Shown piece after piece: positions 25,851 through 36,002 of a DNA stretch of 64,000 nt. The stretch is from Myoxocephalus aenaeus (lineage: Eukaryota; Chordata; Actinopteri; Perciformes; Cottidae). A program made the translations under genes and the position numbers. Position 1 is the stretch's first letter; each line of letters begins with the position of its first letter. The stretch is taken from NCBI GenBank assembly GCA_038501785.1, contig JBAMJR010000089.1, positions 248,001-312,000 of the forward strand, given 5' to 3'. The notes beneath the pieces are model-generated. The model searched no databases. It was given only the letters and a program-made list of their open reading frames with translations, and was not told where the DNA came from.

Positions 25851-26201
25851 TTAATGCGACTTCTGGTGCTGCATGGTTTTGCTGATGGCCTTGTAGTCTG
25901 GTTCATACGTGGTGAGGTTGAGCTTCATGCAGGCGTTGAGGCTTCCATCAGTTAAACGTGAGCGTAGGTTGGTCTTAATGTTCCTCATATGCGAGCATGA
26001 CTGCTCACATGCATATGTAGAGCCAAACATGGTCAATACGGCAATACTCACACGCTGCATTGTGTGGTATGTCACAGGAAGCTCGTTCCAAGTTTTAAGA
26101 ATCAGCTGGTCTTCAAGTTGAAGATTTTTCATTTCTGTCCACTTGTGTTCCCTCGCCAGCTCTGCTCGCTGTCGCGCAAGACTTTCCAACTCTCCATTAA
26201 G
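25851..26201 (-). pseudogene. hAT transposase, C-terminal dimerisation part
   Basis: This minus-strand frame continues the protein of 27515-28738 once the hAT at 26202-27506 and one copy of the CCATTAAG duplication are removed; the shared LNG codons overlap the duplication. It reads as a hAT C-terminal dimerisation region, with LPVTYHTMQRVSIAVLTMFG and STYACEQSCSHMRNIKTNLR followed by RSRLTDGSLNACM. The conserved pattern of small residues before CEQ and the SRL motif are typical of hAT C-termini. The frame is open to a TAA-type stop at 25851 and carries no internal stop, so decay here is mild. Confidence 0.88.
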
Positions 26202-27506
26202 CAGTGGTGTATAGTAACGAAGTAGAAATACTTCGTTACTGTACTTAAGTAGTTTTTGGGGATATCTGTACTCTACTTTACTATTTATATTTCTGTTTAC
26301 TTTTACTTTTACTTCACTACATTTTGCAAAGAAAAATGATACTTTTACTCCGATACATTTCTCCTGAAACCTTCGTTACTCGCTACAAAATCAAATCTAT
26401 CTTTAGAAAAAAAAAAAAAACATCGGGGACTGTGGTGGAACACAGACTCCACCAAGCAGGTTTTGCGAATCACAATGTTTTGCATTTTCCCTCTACATCC
26501 TCTAGTCCAGCGCGCCCAAACCTTTATGCGTCACGGACCGGTTACGTGAAGACAATATTTTCACAGACCGGGTCCGACCTCGGAAAGACGGGAGACAACG
26601 ACACCCACCGTGTGTTCGTTATGTCCAGTCTACTGCTAACTAAACCTTTAGTCCAGTCTACTGACTCTACTCCTAACTAAACCTTTAGTCCAGTCTACTG
26701 CTTAACTTATAACGCGCTGCACAAAGACAGGATGTTGAAATGGAAGCAGGTTTTCATGCTTTTTTGGCGATCTCAGGATACTCTGCCTTGGTTTCCAGAT
26801 CACCGACAGAGTTGTAACAGACTTACGTTTCATTTTTAGAGTAACGTAACATCTTGACATGTGTCAAGAGATTCCGTCTGAGGTTACCACAGACGGATGT
26901 ATGCGGTCATTTTTCACAATAAAACATCTTTCCGGCCTTGATTTTTTTTAAATTTAATTGAAATGTTTCATTCATTCTTTCTGTGGCCCGGTACCAAGAG
27001 ACCCACAGACCGGTACCAAGAGACCCACAGCGGGCGGAATGAGCATACTGCACTGTTACAAGTCCTTCATAGTGTCATATTGCTTTTTGGAGAATTATGA
27101 TGATAAGTTCATAGTAGATGCAAAAGTATACTTAGGTACAATATATTATGTTGAACATAATATATATGGATGGATCCCAGCCAACCCAGTTATTGTATCA
27201 ACACAACTCCTGGTCCTTGGTCACGGTGACCACAGCACTTAAAAGAATAAACTTCATAATTCTCAAAATTCTGACCCTTTGCTTTTTTATTAAAAGCATG
27301 TACTTGTACTTTTACTTTCAATACTTAAGTACATTTTATATCAGAAAAATACTTTTGATACTTAAGTACAGAAAATATCAGATACTTTAAGACTTTTACT
27401 CAAGTAGTATTTTAATAGGTGACTTTTACTTTTACTGGAGTAATTTTCCAGCAAGGTATCTTTACTTTTACTCAAGTACGGCTTTTGGGTACTTTATACA
27501 CCACTG
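26202..27506. mobile_element. non-autonomous hAT inserted in the hAT transposase
   Basis: Both ends read CAGTGGTGTATA (left CAGTGGTGTATAGTAACGAA, right complement CAGTGGTGTATAAAGTACCC). Exact 8-bp duplications CCATTAAG lie at 26194-26201 and 27507-27514. The subterminal regions are made of repeated ACTTAAGTA and ACTTTTACT motifs (26220-26340 and 27297-27495), a pattern seen in a common fish hAT family. Related sequence occurs at 59015-59410. The 94- and 118-codon ORFs inside have no recognisable domain. A perfect AT-rich palindrome lies at 27141-27165. Confidence 0.92.
26518..27032. mobile_element. hAT-like fragment nested inside the second hAT
   Basis: It starts CAGCGCGCCCAAACC followed by GTCACGGACCGGTTACGTGA, a hAT head of the type with GGACCGGT motifs. 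Near the right end the complement reads GTGGGTCTCTTGGTACCGG, twice in tandem (about 26990-27030). A matching terminal CAG and an 8-bp duplication could not be found, so the right end is probably damaged. It also contains a three-fold local repeat of TTTAGTCCAGTCTACTG at about 26618-26701. Confidence 0.5.
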
Positions 27507-27514
27507 CCATTAAG

Positions 27515-28738
27515 TGACTTGAACTTACTCATCCACATGTCTGATGCCTTCAGGTCAGCAACTTCCAGCTCAAAGTCTCCGATAGAGACCCCGGGGATGC
27601 ATGTCAGGTCGATTTTGTCCACTGCACACTCATGTGGATGAGTGATGAACTTGAAAAGACCAGTGCGCGCACGAAATTCTCCAAAACGTGCTTTGAATGA
27701 CTGCAGGAGATTGGACGTAAAGCCAGCTAGCTGCTGGAGATCCAGATGTTGAGTGGAGTCACTTGCTAAGCATGCATCTCTAAATTGTTGCAGTCTTTCA
27801 AAGTGCAGAAGACGACCTGTTTCAATGTCCCTGAGAAAGACTTCCAGCTTGCTTTCAAATGCAAACACTGCTTGTTGAAGGGATGAGATTGTATTTCCAA
27901 TACCTTGCATTTTCACATTGAGCTGGTTCAGATGGCCAGTTATGGAGTTAGGAGAAGCGCTACAAATCCTTTGTTCTTCCCCAACATACAGGGTACAGAC
28001 AGAAATAAGTTTATCCATCGGTAGTTTTTTTTCTTTAGTAAACTCCATGAAAGACGTGAATAAATCCTCTCCTCTTGTTGTCCCTTTCATTGGCAAAACA
28101 GCTAAGCTTTCCTCACGCAGTGTGTCACCTGCAGCATACCTGGCAATTATACTGCACTGAGATAGATGGCTAACGTCTATTGACTCATCTAACGCGAGAG
28201 AAAAGTATGTCCCGGCGTTTATGTCCTTAATTTGTGTTTCCTCGACTTGATTTGCCATCATGATGCTACGATCGTGCACAGTTCTTGCTGACAGGGGCAT
28301 GTCTTTTATTCGTTTGATTATCTTGTCTTTATTTGGGAAGTCATCAAACAGTTCATTGGCCACATCAAGCATGAATGTTTTGGCATACTCGCCATCTGTG
28401 AATGGCTTTCCATTCCTTACTATTGCCAAAGCACCCGCAAAGCTAGCGGAATTCCCGTCACCTTTCCTGGTCCACGCACGTAGTTGCTGCTGACTCGTCT
28501 GCACTCTCCGCTGTAGCTCCTCGCATGCCCTTTTCCTGCTGTCCCCCGCTGGATATTTCGATGCAAATGAAGCATGGTGCGTATCGAAGTGCCGCTTTAT
28601 ATTTGATCGTTTCATCGATGCAATTTTATCATTGCATATTAGACATACCGCAGATCCTGCTCTGTCCACAAATGCAAATTCCTCTGTCCACGCAGCCTGG
28701 AATGCACGGTAATCATCGTCTTTTTTTCTTTTCGCCAT
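27515..28738 (-). pseudogene. GTF2IRD2-like hAT transposase, N-terminal and linker part
   Basis: From ATG at 28738 the frame is open for about 408 codons until the nested hAT. Residues 1-60 contain a BED zinc finger: CLICNDKIA, then KRHFDTHHASF, giving C-x2-C and H-x4-H. The following region (about residues 95-250) with FMLDVANELFDDFPNKD and LALDESIDVSHLSQCSIIAR matches the start of the hAT RNase H-like domain, including the first acidic site in LALDES. At about residue 251 the sequence jumps from DKLISVCT to a region reading SITGHLNQLNVKMQGIGNTI, which normally lies some 130-160 residues further on. The middle catalytic block is therefore deleted. The resemblance to human GTF2IRD2 and Charlie8-type proteins is from memory. 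Confidence 0.87.
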
Positions 28739-28772
28739 CTTTTCCGTTACAAGGGTTGAAGCGGATAAACTA

Positions 28773-29952
28773 GGGCTGCGGTCGAATAGTCCATTTTGGT
28801 TAGGAACCTTCCTAACTGAGTGAAATGACCCGGAAGTACCTCAGTGGCCGCCATGATAAGTGCCGGTCGAATTGTCCAAACGCAAAGGAAAGGAGCTTCA
28901 ATGCTTCCTAATTTAGCTCCTTTAGCATAGGAACCACTGGACCTTCCTTACAAAAGGAAAGGAGATAATGCCGACCCACAATTCCTTGCGGCGGCAACAT
29001 TTAAAGTGACGTATCATTCGGCCGTTCACGAGAACAGACGATCATGACCGACACACGCAGATCATGTAAATAACTGTTGCTATAACTTGGAAACACTTTC
29101 AATAATCTGTTAAACCTGCTGGCAAACTAAAAACGTTACGTTGCTGAAAAGTGCTGTAAAGTGATCAAACTGACGTATTTTATATTCTATCTGGTGTTGA
29201 ACTGCAGCTTCAGCCCTCATTCTTTTATTTTATTTGACTTCAGTTACAGAAGCTTTAGTGAAAGAGTTAAACTGGACGAGCTCTTCAGTCTGAGTCATGT
29301 TTCTGATTATCATCTTTTTAATCAACTATTTTGTCACATTACAATAAAACATATCAAGTCAACACGAGTTGTGTGATGTTTCATAAACTGTTGTATGCAT
29401 ATTTTTATGATCAGATTATAATCTGCATGTAAATAAACCATAACAACATAAAGGGATATGAGACACACATATATGACACACATCGTTTGTGGGATAACGT
29501 ATTTAATTCAGCATGTTTGAAACTGAACAAAGAGACAGTTTTAGTAGCTTTGTACGTTGGTTTCACTTTCATATTCCTTCGTTCATTTCTATTCCAACCT
29601 CGTTATTAAAGTAATACTATGAACCGGGTTGTTTATGTCGTTATGACGCAACACTGTAAGAAGACGGACGAAGTATATAAACTGCGCTTTTTGTAGTCCT
29701 TCTTCAGAACATTGTAGTTTCACCGCTGGCTACAGACTGACGTCACTAACATGCGCCTGCCGTCGCGTCATAACTACGTCGCTTAGTGAAAGTGGAGTCG
29801 GATTTGCAAACACCGCGGTTGTCTTCTCCTAACTCCTTATGAATTCTCCTTCCCATCTTTCCTTAACCCTGTGACGTTTTCCACAGAGGTTAAGGAAAAG
29901 TGCTTAGGGTTAGACGTTAGGAGGTAATTATTTGACTATTCGACCGCAGCCC
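28773..29952. mobile_element. 1.2-kb element with perfect 19-bp terminal inverted repeats
   Basis: The left end GGGCTGCGGTCGAATAGTC (28773-28791) is exactly complementary to the right end (29934-29952). The termini resemble PIF-Harbinger ends in fish that start GGGCTG. The flanks read CTA on the left and AGT on the right, so no clean 3-bp or 8-bp target duplication is visible and the superfamily is unresolved. Subterminal AGGAA/CCTTCC motifs recur at both ends. The 71-codon ORF at 29161-29376 has no recognisable domain. The element is non-autonomous and sits upstream of the hAT transposase start codon. Confidence 0.85.
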
Positions 29953-30235
29953 AGTTGGCTATCTGATAAAATTGATTTCTTCACCTTTACAATGACCCGG
30001 ACATGCTCGCGAACCATTGGTTCCCTACCCGACCCACGGGTGACCCGTGAAATTTATCTTCAAAACTAATTTCTGTTTACTTTAAAATGACAGAGTATTA
30101 TTAAGAAATATCACAAGTATTTTAAAATCAGTTCCAAACTGATTTTTTTTTTTTCAACTAAAAATTGTCTGGGAGCCATATGCCGTTACCGGAAGAGCCA
30201 TATATGGCTCGCGAGCCATAGGTTCCCGACCGCTG

Positions 30236-30306
30236 CCATAGACAGTATATAAGAAGTGGATGTAGTCACCGTGACAAACCCATTGGTTTATGGACTACAG
30301 TTTTAA
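30236..30306. repeat. head of a dispersed repeat, cut at a TTAA
   Basis: CCATAGACAGTATATAAGAA followed by GGATGTAGTCACCGTGAC matches the head of the copy at 47115 (CATAGACTCTATATAAAAAG, GATGTAGTCACTGTGAT). The match stops at TTAA (30303-30306), where a piggyBac end begins. Its first eight bases are also the right-hand hAT target duplication. Confidence 0.75.
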
Positions 30307-31004
30307 CTCTTCAGATACTGAGGTCATTTTCAGTCGATTTTCTCGATTTTATGTAATTTCTTAAATTCACCTTTTAAGGCACATGCATATACGATACATA
30401 CCCATGTTTTACATCATAAATTGCAGCACAATCTCAGCTTTCTATATAATGAGGCACCATTGTCATAAGGCAAAAGTTTAAAGAGAAAATATGACTCTAA
30501 AGCTGATTTTGGGAAATTCTTCATATCTCTTGTGAAAACATAACTTTACTCAGGTGGTAGAACGGTTTTGATGCGTTAAATTGGTTTACCTACCAAAGGT
30601 CTTAGGTTCACAAAAGCAGTGAAATATATTAATAAAATGGTAGGTACATGCAAATAAATGTCTAAAACCAAATTTTATATTATTGTTTTTTGAAATGTGG
30701 TCTGTCACACCTTTTCACCAAGATTATAAAAATGGGACTGAGAAATGACTTCATACTGCAGATCAATCTTCATGGGGGTGTGTGCAAATGAAAAATGACC
30801 ATTACAACATTTTTTTTTTTTAAATAAAATATGTATTATAAATAAATCTCCTCCGTGAATCGCCACCTTAACGTGGTGGAGGAGTTTGAGTGGCTCAGTG
30901 ATCCTGGGAGCTATGTTGTCTGGGGCGTCAGCCCCTGGTAGGGTCTCCCAAGGCAAACAGGTCTCGGGGGAGAGCCCAGACTAAGAGCGGTTCAAAAAAC
31001 CCCG

Positions 31005-32660
31005 ATGAATTACGGCCCACGGATTGTAGCAACCTCGCCCGGACAAGGGAAACCGGGGCACCCTCCCGGAGCCAGACCCAGGAGGGGAGCTCGTCAGCGA
31101 GCGTCTGGTGGCCGGGCTTTCGCCCATGGGGCCCGGTCGGGCTCAGCCCGAAAAAAGATCATGGACCAGCAACCCTGTGGACTCACCACCCGCAGGGGGA
31201 AGCATCGGGGTCGGGTGCTATGTAGACCGGGCAGCGGGCCAGGCAGGAGACCTGGGCGAGCCGATCGCCGGCAGCATAGACTAGCTCTAGGGACGTGGAA
31301 CGTCACCTCGCTAGCGGGGAAAGAGCCGGAGCTGGTGCAGGAGGTGGAGCGGTACCAGCTAGATATAGTTGGGCTCACCTCCACGCACAGCACGGGCTCT
31401 GGAACCAAGCTCCTGGAGAAGGGTTGGACTTTGTCCTTTTCTGGAGTTGCCCAGGGTGAGAGGCGCCGGGCGGGAGTGGGGATACTCACGAGCCCCCGGC
31501 TGAGCGCCGCTATGTTGGAGTTTTCCCCGGAGAACGAGAGGGTCGCCTCCCTGCGCCTACGGGTTGCGGGGAGTAAGGCTCTGACTGTTGTTTGTGCTTA
31601 TGCACCGAACAGCATTTCAGAGTATCCGGCCTTCTTGGAGTCGGTGGGAGGGGTCCTGGAAAGGGCCCCGCCTGCCGACTCCATAGTTCTCCTGGGAGAC
31701 TTCAACGCTCACGTGGGCAATGACAGAGAAACCTGGCGGGGCGTGATTGGGAGGAACGGCTTGCCCGATCTGAACCGGAACGGTGCTTTGTTGTTGGACT
31801 TCTGTGCTAGCCACAGTTTGTCCATAACAAACACCATGTTCGAGCATAAGGTGACTCATAAGTGTACCTGGTACCAGAACACCTTAGGCCGGAGATCAAT
31901 GATCGACTTTGTAGTCGTATCATCTGATCTGCGGCCGTATGTCTTGGACACTCGGGTGAAGAGAGGAGCAGAGCTGTCAACTGATCACCATCTGGTGGTG
32001 AGTTGGATCAGATGGCGGGGGAGTCGGCTAGAAAGACCTGGCAAGCCCAAACGTGTAGTGAGGGTGAACTGGGAACGTCTGGCAGAGGATCCTGTCCGGG
32101 AGGTCTTCAACTCCCACCTCCGGAAGAGCTTCTCACAGATCCCGAGGGAGGCTGGGGACATGGAATCCGAGTGGACCATGTTCAAAGCCTCTATTGTGGA
32201 CGCGACCGTTAGGAGCTGTGGTCGGAAGGTCATCGGTGCCTGTCGTGGCGGCAACCCGAGAACCCGGTGGTGGACACCGGGGGTGAGGGAAGCCGTCAAA
32301 CTGAAGAAGGAGGCCTTTCGAGCCTGGCTGGCCCAGGGGTCTCCTGAAGCAGCTGACAGGTACCGGCAAGCCAGAAGGGCTGCAGCTGCGAAGGTCGCGG
32401 ATGCTAAAACTCGGGCATGGGAGGAGTTCGGGGAGGCCATGGAGAAGGACTTTCGGTTGGCCTCAAGGAAGTTCTGGCAAACCATCCGACGGCTCAGGAA
32501 GGGAAAGCAGGGTCTACCCCAGGCTGTTCTCAGCGTGGGGGGGGAACTGCTGACCCGGACTGTGGACATCGTCGGGCGGTGGAAAGAGGACTTTGAGGAA
32601 CTCCTAAACCCGGCCAACATGTCCCTTGGAGAAGGGGCAGCGCCTGAAGTCCTTGGGGTG
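31005..32660 (+). pseudogene. LINE ORF, N-terminal part: APE endonuclease
   Basis: It is open for 552 codons up to the hAT insertion. After a basic Arg/Gly/Pro-rich leader (about residues 1-90), the apurinic-endonuclease domain follows with LGTWNVTSL, VGILTSPRL, VVCAYAPNS, LLGDFNAHVG, the TW plus SMIDFVVVS region and STDHHLVVSW. These carry the catalytic Asn, Asp and His residues of exonuclease-endonuclease-phosphatase folds. The linker toward the reverse transcriptase (about residues 390-550) is Arg/Lys-rich. The codon reading at 32658-32660 (GTG) continues in phase at 34098 when the insert and one duplication are removed. The endonuclease nicks target DNA for target-primed reverse transcription. 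Confidence 0.88.
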
Positions 32661-33146
32661 CAGTGGCGGCTGGTGACATTTTTTTTTGGGGGGGCGCAGT
32701 TGGGCGGCGCGGTTTAAATAGCACTCCACAATGAGAAGAAAAGAGGTTTGGAGTAGAATATTCTAAAAAACAAAGCTTTATTTCAAGAAAACACAGTGCT
32801 CAACACTGTCCAATAACAACTATCAACAAACTGTAACTTTGGGCATGAGAGGTTCAGAGCAGAATGGTTTAAGAAACATTCAATGTGGTGGCCAGAGCAA
32901 CTTCAGGGAATACATTGACGTAGCATTCAAACTGGGGGCCCTGCAGTAAGGTGGCACTGATGAGGTGGTCTTTGAAGGCAAAGCGTTCCCTGGTGTGTCC
33001 AAGTATGGTGTCACAAACCTACAGATAAATATATAGAGAGAGAGACAGAGACAGTAAGATAAGTTGTGGGGAAATATCTACTACAAACAGGCTTCATACT
33101 ACAGACAAAAAACTATGTTTTGTGTGTCTTGATGGTTGTAGCTATG

Positions 33147-33177
<31 letters not shown>

Positions 33178-34089
33178 CGTTGGGGGTTGAATTGGTATTT
33201 TAGATAAAGTCATAGCCTGATATGATATCCACCCAAATCTAACAATGTCCAACATGTGTTCTGCTGTGAGAAAGATAAAACATTAAACTCTAACACAGGC
33301 ATCTGCTGATTTTGACACTCACCTCTGCAGCAATCCTTCAAGCTCATCTTCCTTCACAGCCCGGCGCTTCCTCGGCTGCTCAGAGCCACTGCACACTGAG
33401 CCTCCAGCTAGCAGCTCCGGTTAGCATGTAGCTTGGTGCATGTAGCTTCACTGCTTTGCTGCTGAATATTTAAATCCGGACGTTCGGGTCCCAACTCTTT
33501 CAGCCTCTTCTTGTCAACATCTGATCGTGGATTGAAAGGTGTTTCGCGTAGAGATACCACAGAGTTTTCAGTCACCATACTAACATAATCAAAGTCTCTG
33601 CTAGCTGTGTTGCTCGCGTAGCTACGTGGGAGCTATATGGGGTGTGAGGGAATGATAAAGGTCTCTGATTGGACGAATAGTCCAACCATGTTGCAATAAG
33701 AAACGATGTAATTGGCTAGGGCGCAGATTCGTGCGCCCGAAGATTCACGTTTCATCCGCCAATGAGAAGCTGTCCTTGCCGTCACGAGGGTGAAATGTTT
33801 GTTAGCTTTCCATAGACACACATTGGGCCGGCGCCCCGAGAGGGGAGGGGCTTTACTCAGTAATGATGAATGGCGATATATTATATTTAACTTAAGTGGT
33901 TGTTGACAGGGGCTTACGGTCTCCCACACACATTTAGCGCGTCAACACGGTGTATTTCTTATTTAAATTATTTGATATATAATGTTTTTTGACAGTATAT
34001 ATTATTTATTTTTTTTCTTCTTTTTTTTTTCATCGCAAAATTTTAGGAGGGGCGGCGCCCTAGCGCCCTCTATTGACGCACCGCCACTG
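32661..34089 (-). mobile_element. hAT element inserted in the LINE ORF
   Basis: The termini CAGTGGCGG(C/T) match on both ends. The duplication TTGGGGTG is present exactly at 32653-32660 and 34090-34097. At 1429 bp it is non-autonomous, with a CA microsatellite at 33147-33179 and a poly-T run near 34010-34030. A small minus-strand remnant of a hAT transposase N-terminus lies at 33408-33578. The inner flank of the right end is GC-rich (GGGGCGGCGCCCTAGCGCC). Confidence 0.93.
33408..33578 (-). pseudogene. ZMYM-like hAT transposase, N-terminal remnant
   Basis: A 56-codon minus-strand ORF starts at ATG 33576-33578 and contains RLKELGPERPDLNIQQQSSE. This resembles the ELGP-x-RPD-x-x-IQ segment that precedes the TTF-type zinc finger of ZMYM1-like hAT transposases. 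It ends at a TAG where the zinc finger should begin, with no catalytic domain after it. The family assignment is from memory and the evidence is one short motif. Confidence 0.45.
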
Positions 34090-34097
34090 TTGGGGTG

Positions 34098-35613
34098 GTT
34101 GCACCCATATCCCTGGCAGAGGTCACTAAGGTAGTCAAAAAGCTCCTTGGTGGCAAGGCGCCGGGGGTGGATGAGATTCGCCCTGAGATGCTGAAGGCGC
34201 TGGACATTGTTGGGCTGTCTTGGCTGACACGCCTTTGCAGTGTCGCATGGGGGTCGGGAACAGTGCCCATGGACTGGCAGACCGGGGTGGTGGTTCCCAT
34301 CTTCAAGAAGGGGGACCGGAGAGTGTGCTCGAACTATCGTGGTATCACACTGCTCAGCCTCCCGGGAAAAGCTTATGCCAGGGTGCTGGAAAGGAGGCTC
34401 CGACCGCTTGTCGAACCTCAGATTCAAGACGAACAGTGTGGATTCCGTCCCGGCCGTGGAACAGTGGACCAGCTCTTTACCCTCGCAAGACTACTGGAGG
34501 GGTCCTGGGAGTTTGCCCAACCAGTCTACATGTGCTTTGTGGACTTGGAAAAGGCTTTCGACCGGGTCCCTCGGGGGGTTTTGTGGGGGGTGCTGCGGGA
34601 GTATGGGGTGCCGGACCCGTTGGCACGGGCCATCCGGTCTCTGTACGCCTGCAGTAGGAGCTGTGTTCGTATCCTCGGTAGTAAGTCAGACACGTTCCCG
34701 GTGGGTGTTGGTCTCCGCCAGGGCTGCCCTTTATCACCGGTCCTGTTCGTGACTTTCACGGACAGGATATCTAGGCGCAGCCAGGGGGCGGAGAAGATCC
34801 GGTTCGGGAATCTCGGGATCGCATCTCTGCTGTTCGCAGATGATGTGGTCCTGTTTGCTTCCTCGGACCGTGACCTCCAGCATTCACTGGGGCGTTTTGC
34901 AGCCGAGTGTGAAGCGGCAGGGATGAGAGTTAGCACCTCCAAATCTGAGGCCATGGTGCTCTGCCGGAAACCGGTGGACAAACCGGGGGACAAACTGCCT
35001 ACCCCAAGCGAAGGAGTTCAAGTATCTCGGGGTCTTGTTCACGAGTGAGGGTAAGGTGGAGCGTGAGATCGATAGGCGGATCGGTGCGGCTGCAGCAGTA
35101 AAACAGGCGCTGTACCGGTCCGTCTTGGTGAAGAGGGAGCTGAGCCGGAAGGCGAAGCTCTCCATTTACTGGTCGGTCTACGTTCCAACCCTCACCTATG
35201 GTCACGAACTCTGGGTCGTGACCGAAAGAACGAGGTCTCGGATACAAGCGGCCGAAATGAGCTTCCTCCGTAGAGTGGCCGGGCTCAGCCTTAGAGATAG
35301 GGTAAGGAGCTCGGACATCAGGAGGGAGCTTGGAGTCGAGTCGCTGCTCCTTCGTGTCGAAAGGAGTCAGCTGAGGTGGTTCGGGCATCTAGTCAGGATG
35401 CCTCCTGGACGCCTCCCATTAGAGGTTTTCCAGGCACGTCCAACTGGTAGGAGGCCCCGGGGAAGACCGAGGACACGCTGGAGGGATTATATCTCCCGGC
35501 TGGCCTTGGAACGCCTCGGGGTCCCCCAGGATGAGCTGGAAAGTGTTGCGGGTGAGAGGGAAGCCTGGGTCGGCCTGCTGAACCTGCTGCCACCGCGACC
35601 CGACCCCGGATAA
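34098..35613 (+). pseudogene. LINE ORF, C-terminal part: reverse transcriptase
   Basis: It continues the ORF of 31005-32660. Reverse-transcriptase blocks appear in order: GKAPGVDEIRPEMLK; GVVVPIFKKGDRRVCSNYRG; QCGFRPGRGTVDQLF; MCFVDLEKAFDRVPR (catalytic Asp); GVGLRQGCPLSPVLFV; and FADDVVLFA (catalytic DD). A C-terminal domain with RSRIQAAEMSFLRRVAG and RRPRGRPRTRWRDYISRL ends at the TAA at 35611-35613. The frame is lost once at about 34996-35006: the first frame runs to a stop at 35048 while the conserved EFKYLGVLFTSEG reads one frame over. Besides the hAT, this frameshift is the only visible lesion. Confidence 0.88.
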
Positions 35614-35623
35614 GCGGTCGAAA

Positions 35624-35646
35624 ATGGATGGATGGATGGATGGATG
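35624..35646 (+). repeat. (GGAT)n tail of the LINE
   Basis: Five to six GGAT units follow the 3' UTR, as is usual for RTE-type LINEs that end in a short tandem repeat instead of poly-A. The last bases merge into the target duplication. Confidence 0.9.
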
Positions 35647-35955
35647 TATTATAAATTAAAGATATTTTTTTTTTTACGCGTTAACGCAGCAAACTATTAA
35701 CGGCGTTAATTATTTGATCATGCGTTAACACGTTTTTGTTTGTTTTTTGCATTGGGACGGGTTTAACCCTCTGGGGTCTTGCGTCACGCTGGCGTGCTAT
35801 TCAGTGTTCACTTTTTTAAAAAAATTATATCTCCGCGATAATATGGAACAAAACTACGTTTAAATATCTCGGTGAATCAGTACGGGTTTCCGCTTCCGGG
35901 TCCTTCCGTCCGTGAGCTTGCACGTGGTTCACAGAGAAAGATAGGGCCACCTGAG

Positions 35956-35985
35956 TATTTATAAGCCTACTGCAGCGTTCAGTCC
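35956..35985 (+). promoter_or_regulatory. TATA box and initiator-like site of the piggyBac transposase
   Basis: TATTTATAAG (35956-35965) precedes an initiator-like TTCAGTCC (A at 35981), 22 bases upstream of the ATG at 36003. The spacing between TATA and initiator is slightly short, so the exact start site is uncertain. Confidence 0.45.
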
Positions 35986-36002
35986 GACAGAAGCAAGGGA
36001 TC

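Larger units (their letters stand above)
25735..30235 (-). mobile_element. hAT transposon, GTF2IRD2-like, with nested insertions
   Basis: The left end CAAGGGTCGGGAACC and the complement of the right end, CAGCGGTCGGGAACC, form terminal inverted repeats. Exact 8-bp duplications of CCATAGAC flank the element (25727-25734 and 30236-30243), diagnostic of hAT transposition. Both ends carry GAGCCATA-type motifs. The transposase lies on the minus strand in two parts (27515-28738 and 25851-26201), split by a second hAT at 26202-27506. A further element sits at 28773-29952, upstream of the transposase start. Without the insertions the element is about 2.0 kb. It was inserted into the dispersed repeat whose head begins at 30236. 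The catalytic core of its transposase is missing, so it is inactive. Confidence 0.92.
30844..35643 (+). mobile_element. full-length RTE-like LINE with nested hAT
   Basis: Exact 13-bp target duplications (ATGTATTATAAAT) flank it at 30831-30843 and 35644-35656. Without the nested hAT and one copy of its 8-bp duplication the LINE is about 3.36 kb. It has one long ORF (APE endonuclease then reverse transcriptase), a short 3' UTR ending in GATAAGCGGTCGAAAATGG and a GGAT-repeat tail. A 5' UTR stem, CCACC TTAACGT GGTGG within CTCCTCC ... GGAGGAG, sits at the very start. Length, single ORF and a microsatellite tail fit the RTE group (Expander/RTE-X-like in fish). The clade name is from memory. Intact ends and a perfect target duplication imply a fairly recent, non-truncated insertion. 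Confidence 0.85.
30307..35670 (-). mobile_element. decayed piggyBac 3' end, inverted, split by a LINE
   Basis: From TTAA at 30303 the sequence runs as a diverged, reverse-complement version of the 3' end of the intact piggyBac at 40560-41098, including CTCAGCT, ATATAATGAGGCACCATTG and GTGTGTGCAAATGAAAAATG. By eye identity is roughly 80 percent. Homology continues after the LINE (35657-35670, TAAAGATATTT) and then stops at the junction with the TTAATCG-type element. No transposase remains and the second TTAA end is not seen. This shows that an older relative of the intact piggyBac was present at the same locus, in opposite orientation. Confidence 0.75.

Noticed and set aside
31094..35593. Numerous minus-strand and alternative-frame ORFs over the LINE
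   Set aside because: They are shadows of the GC-rich LINE ORF; only the plus frame carries endonuclease and reverse-transcriptase motifs.
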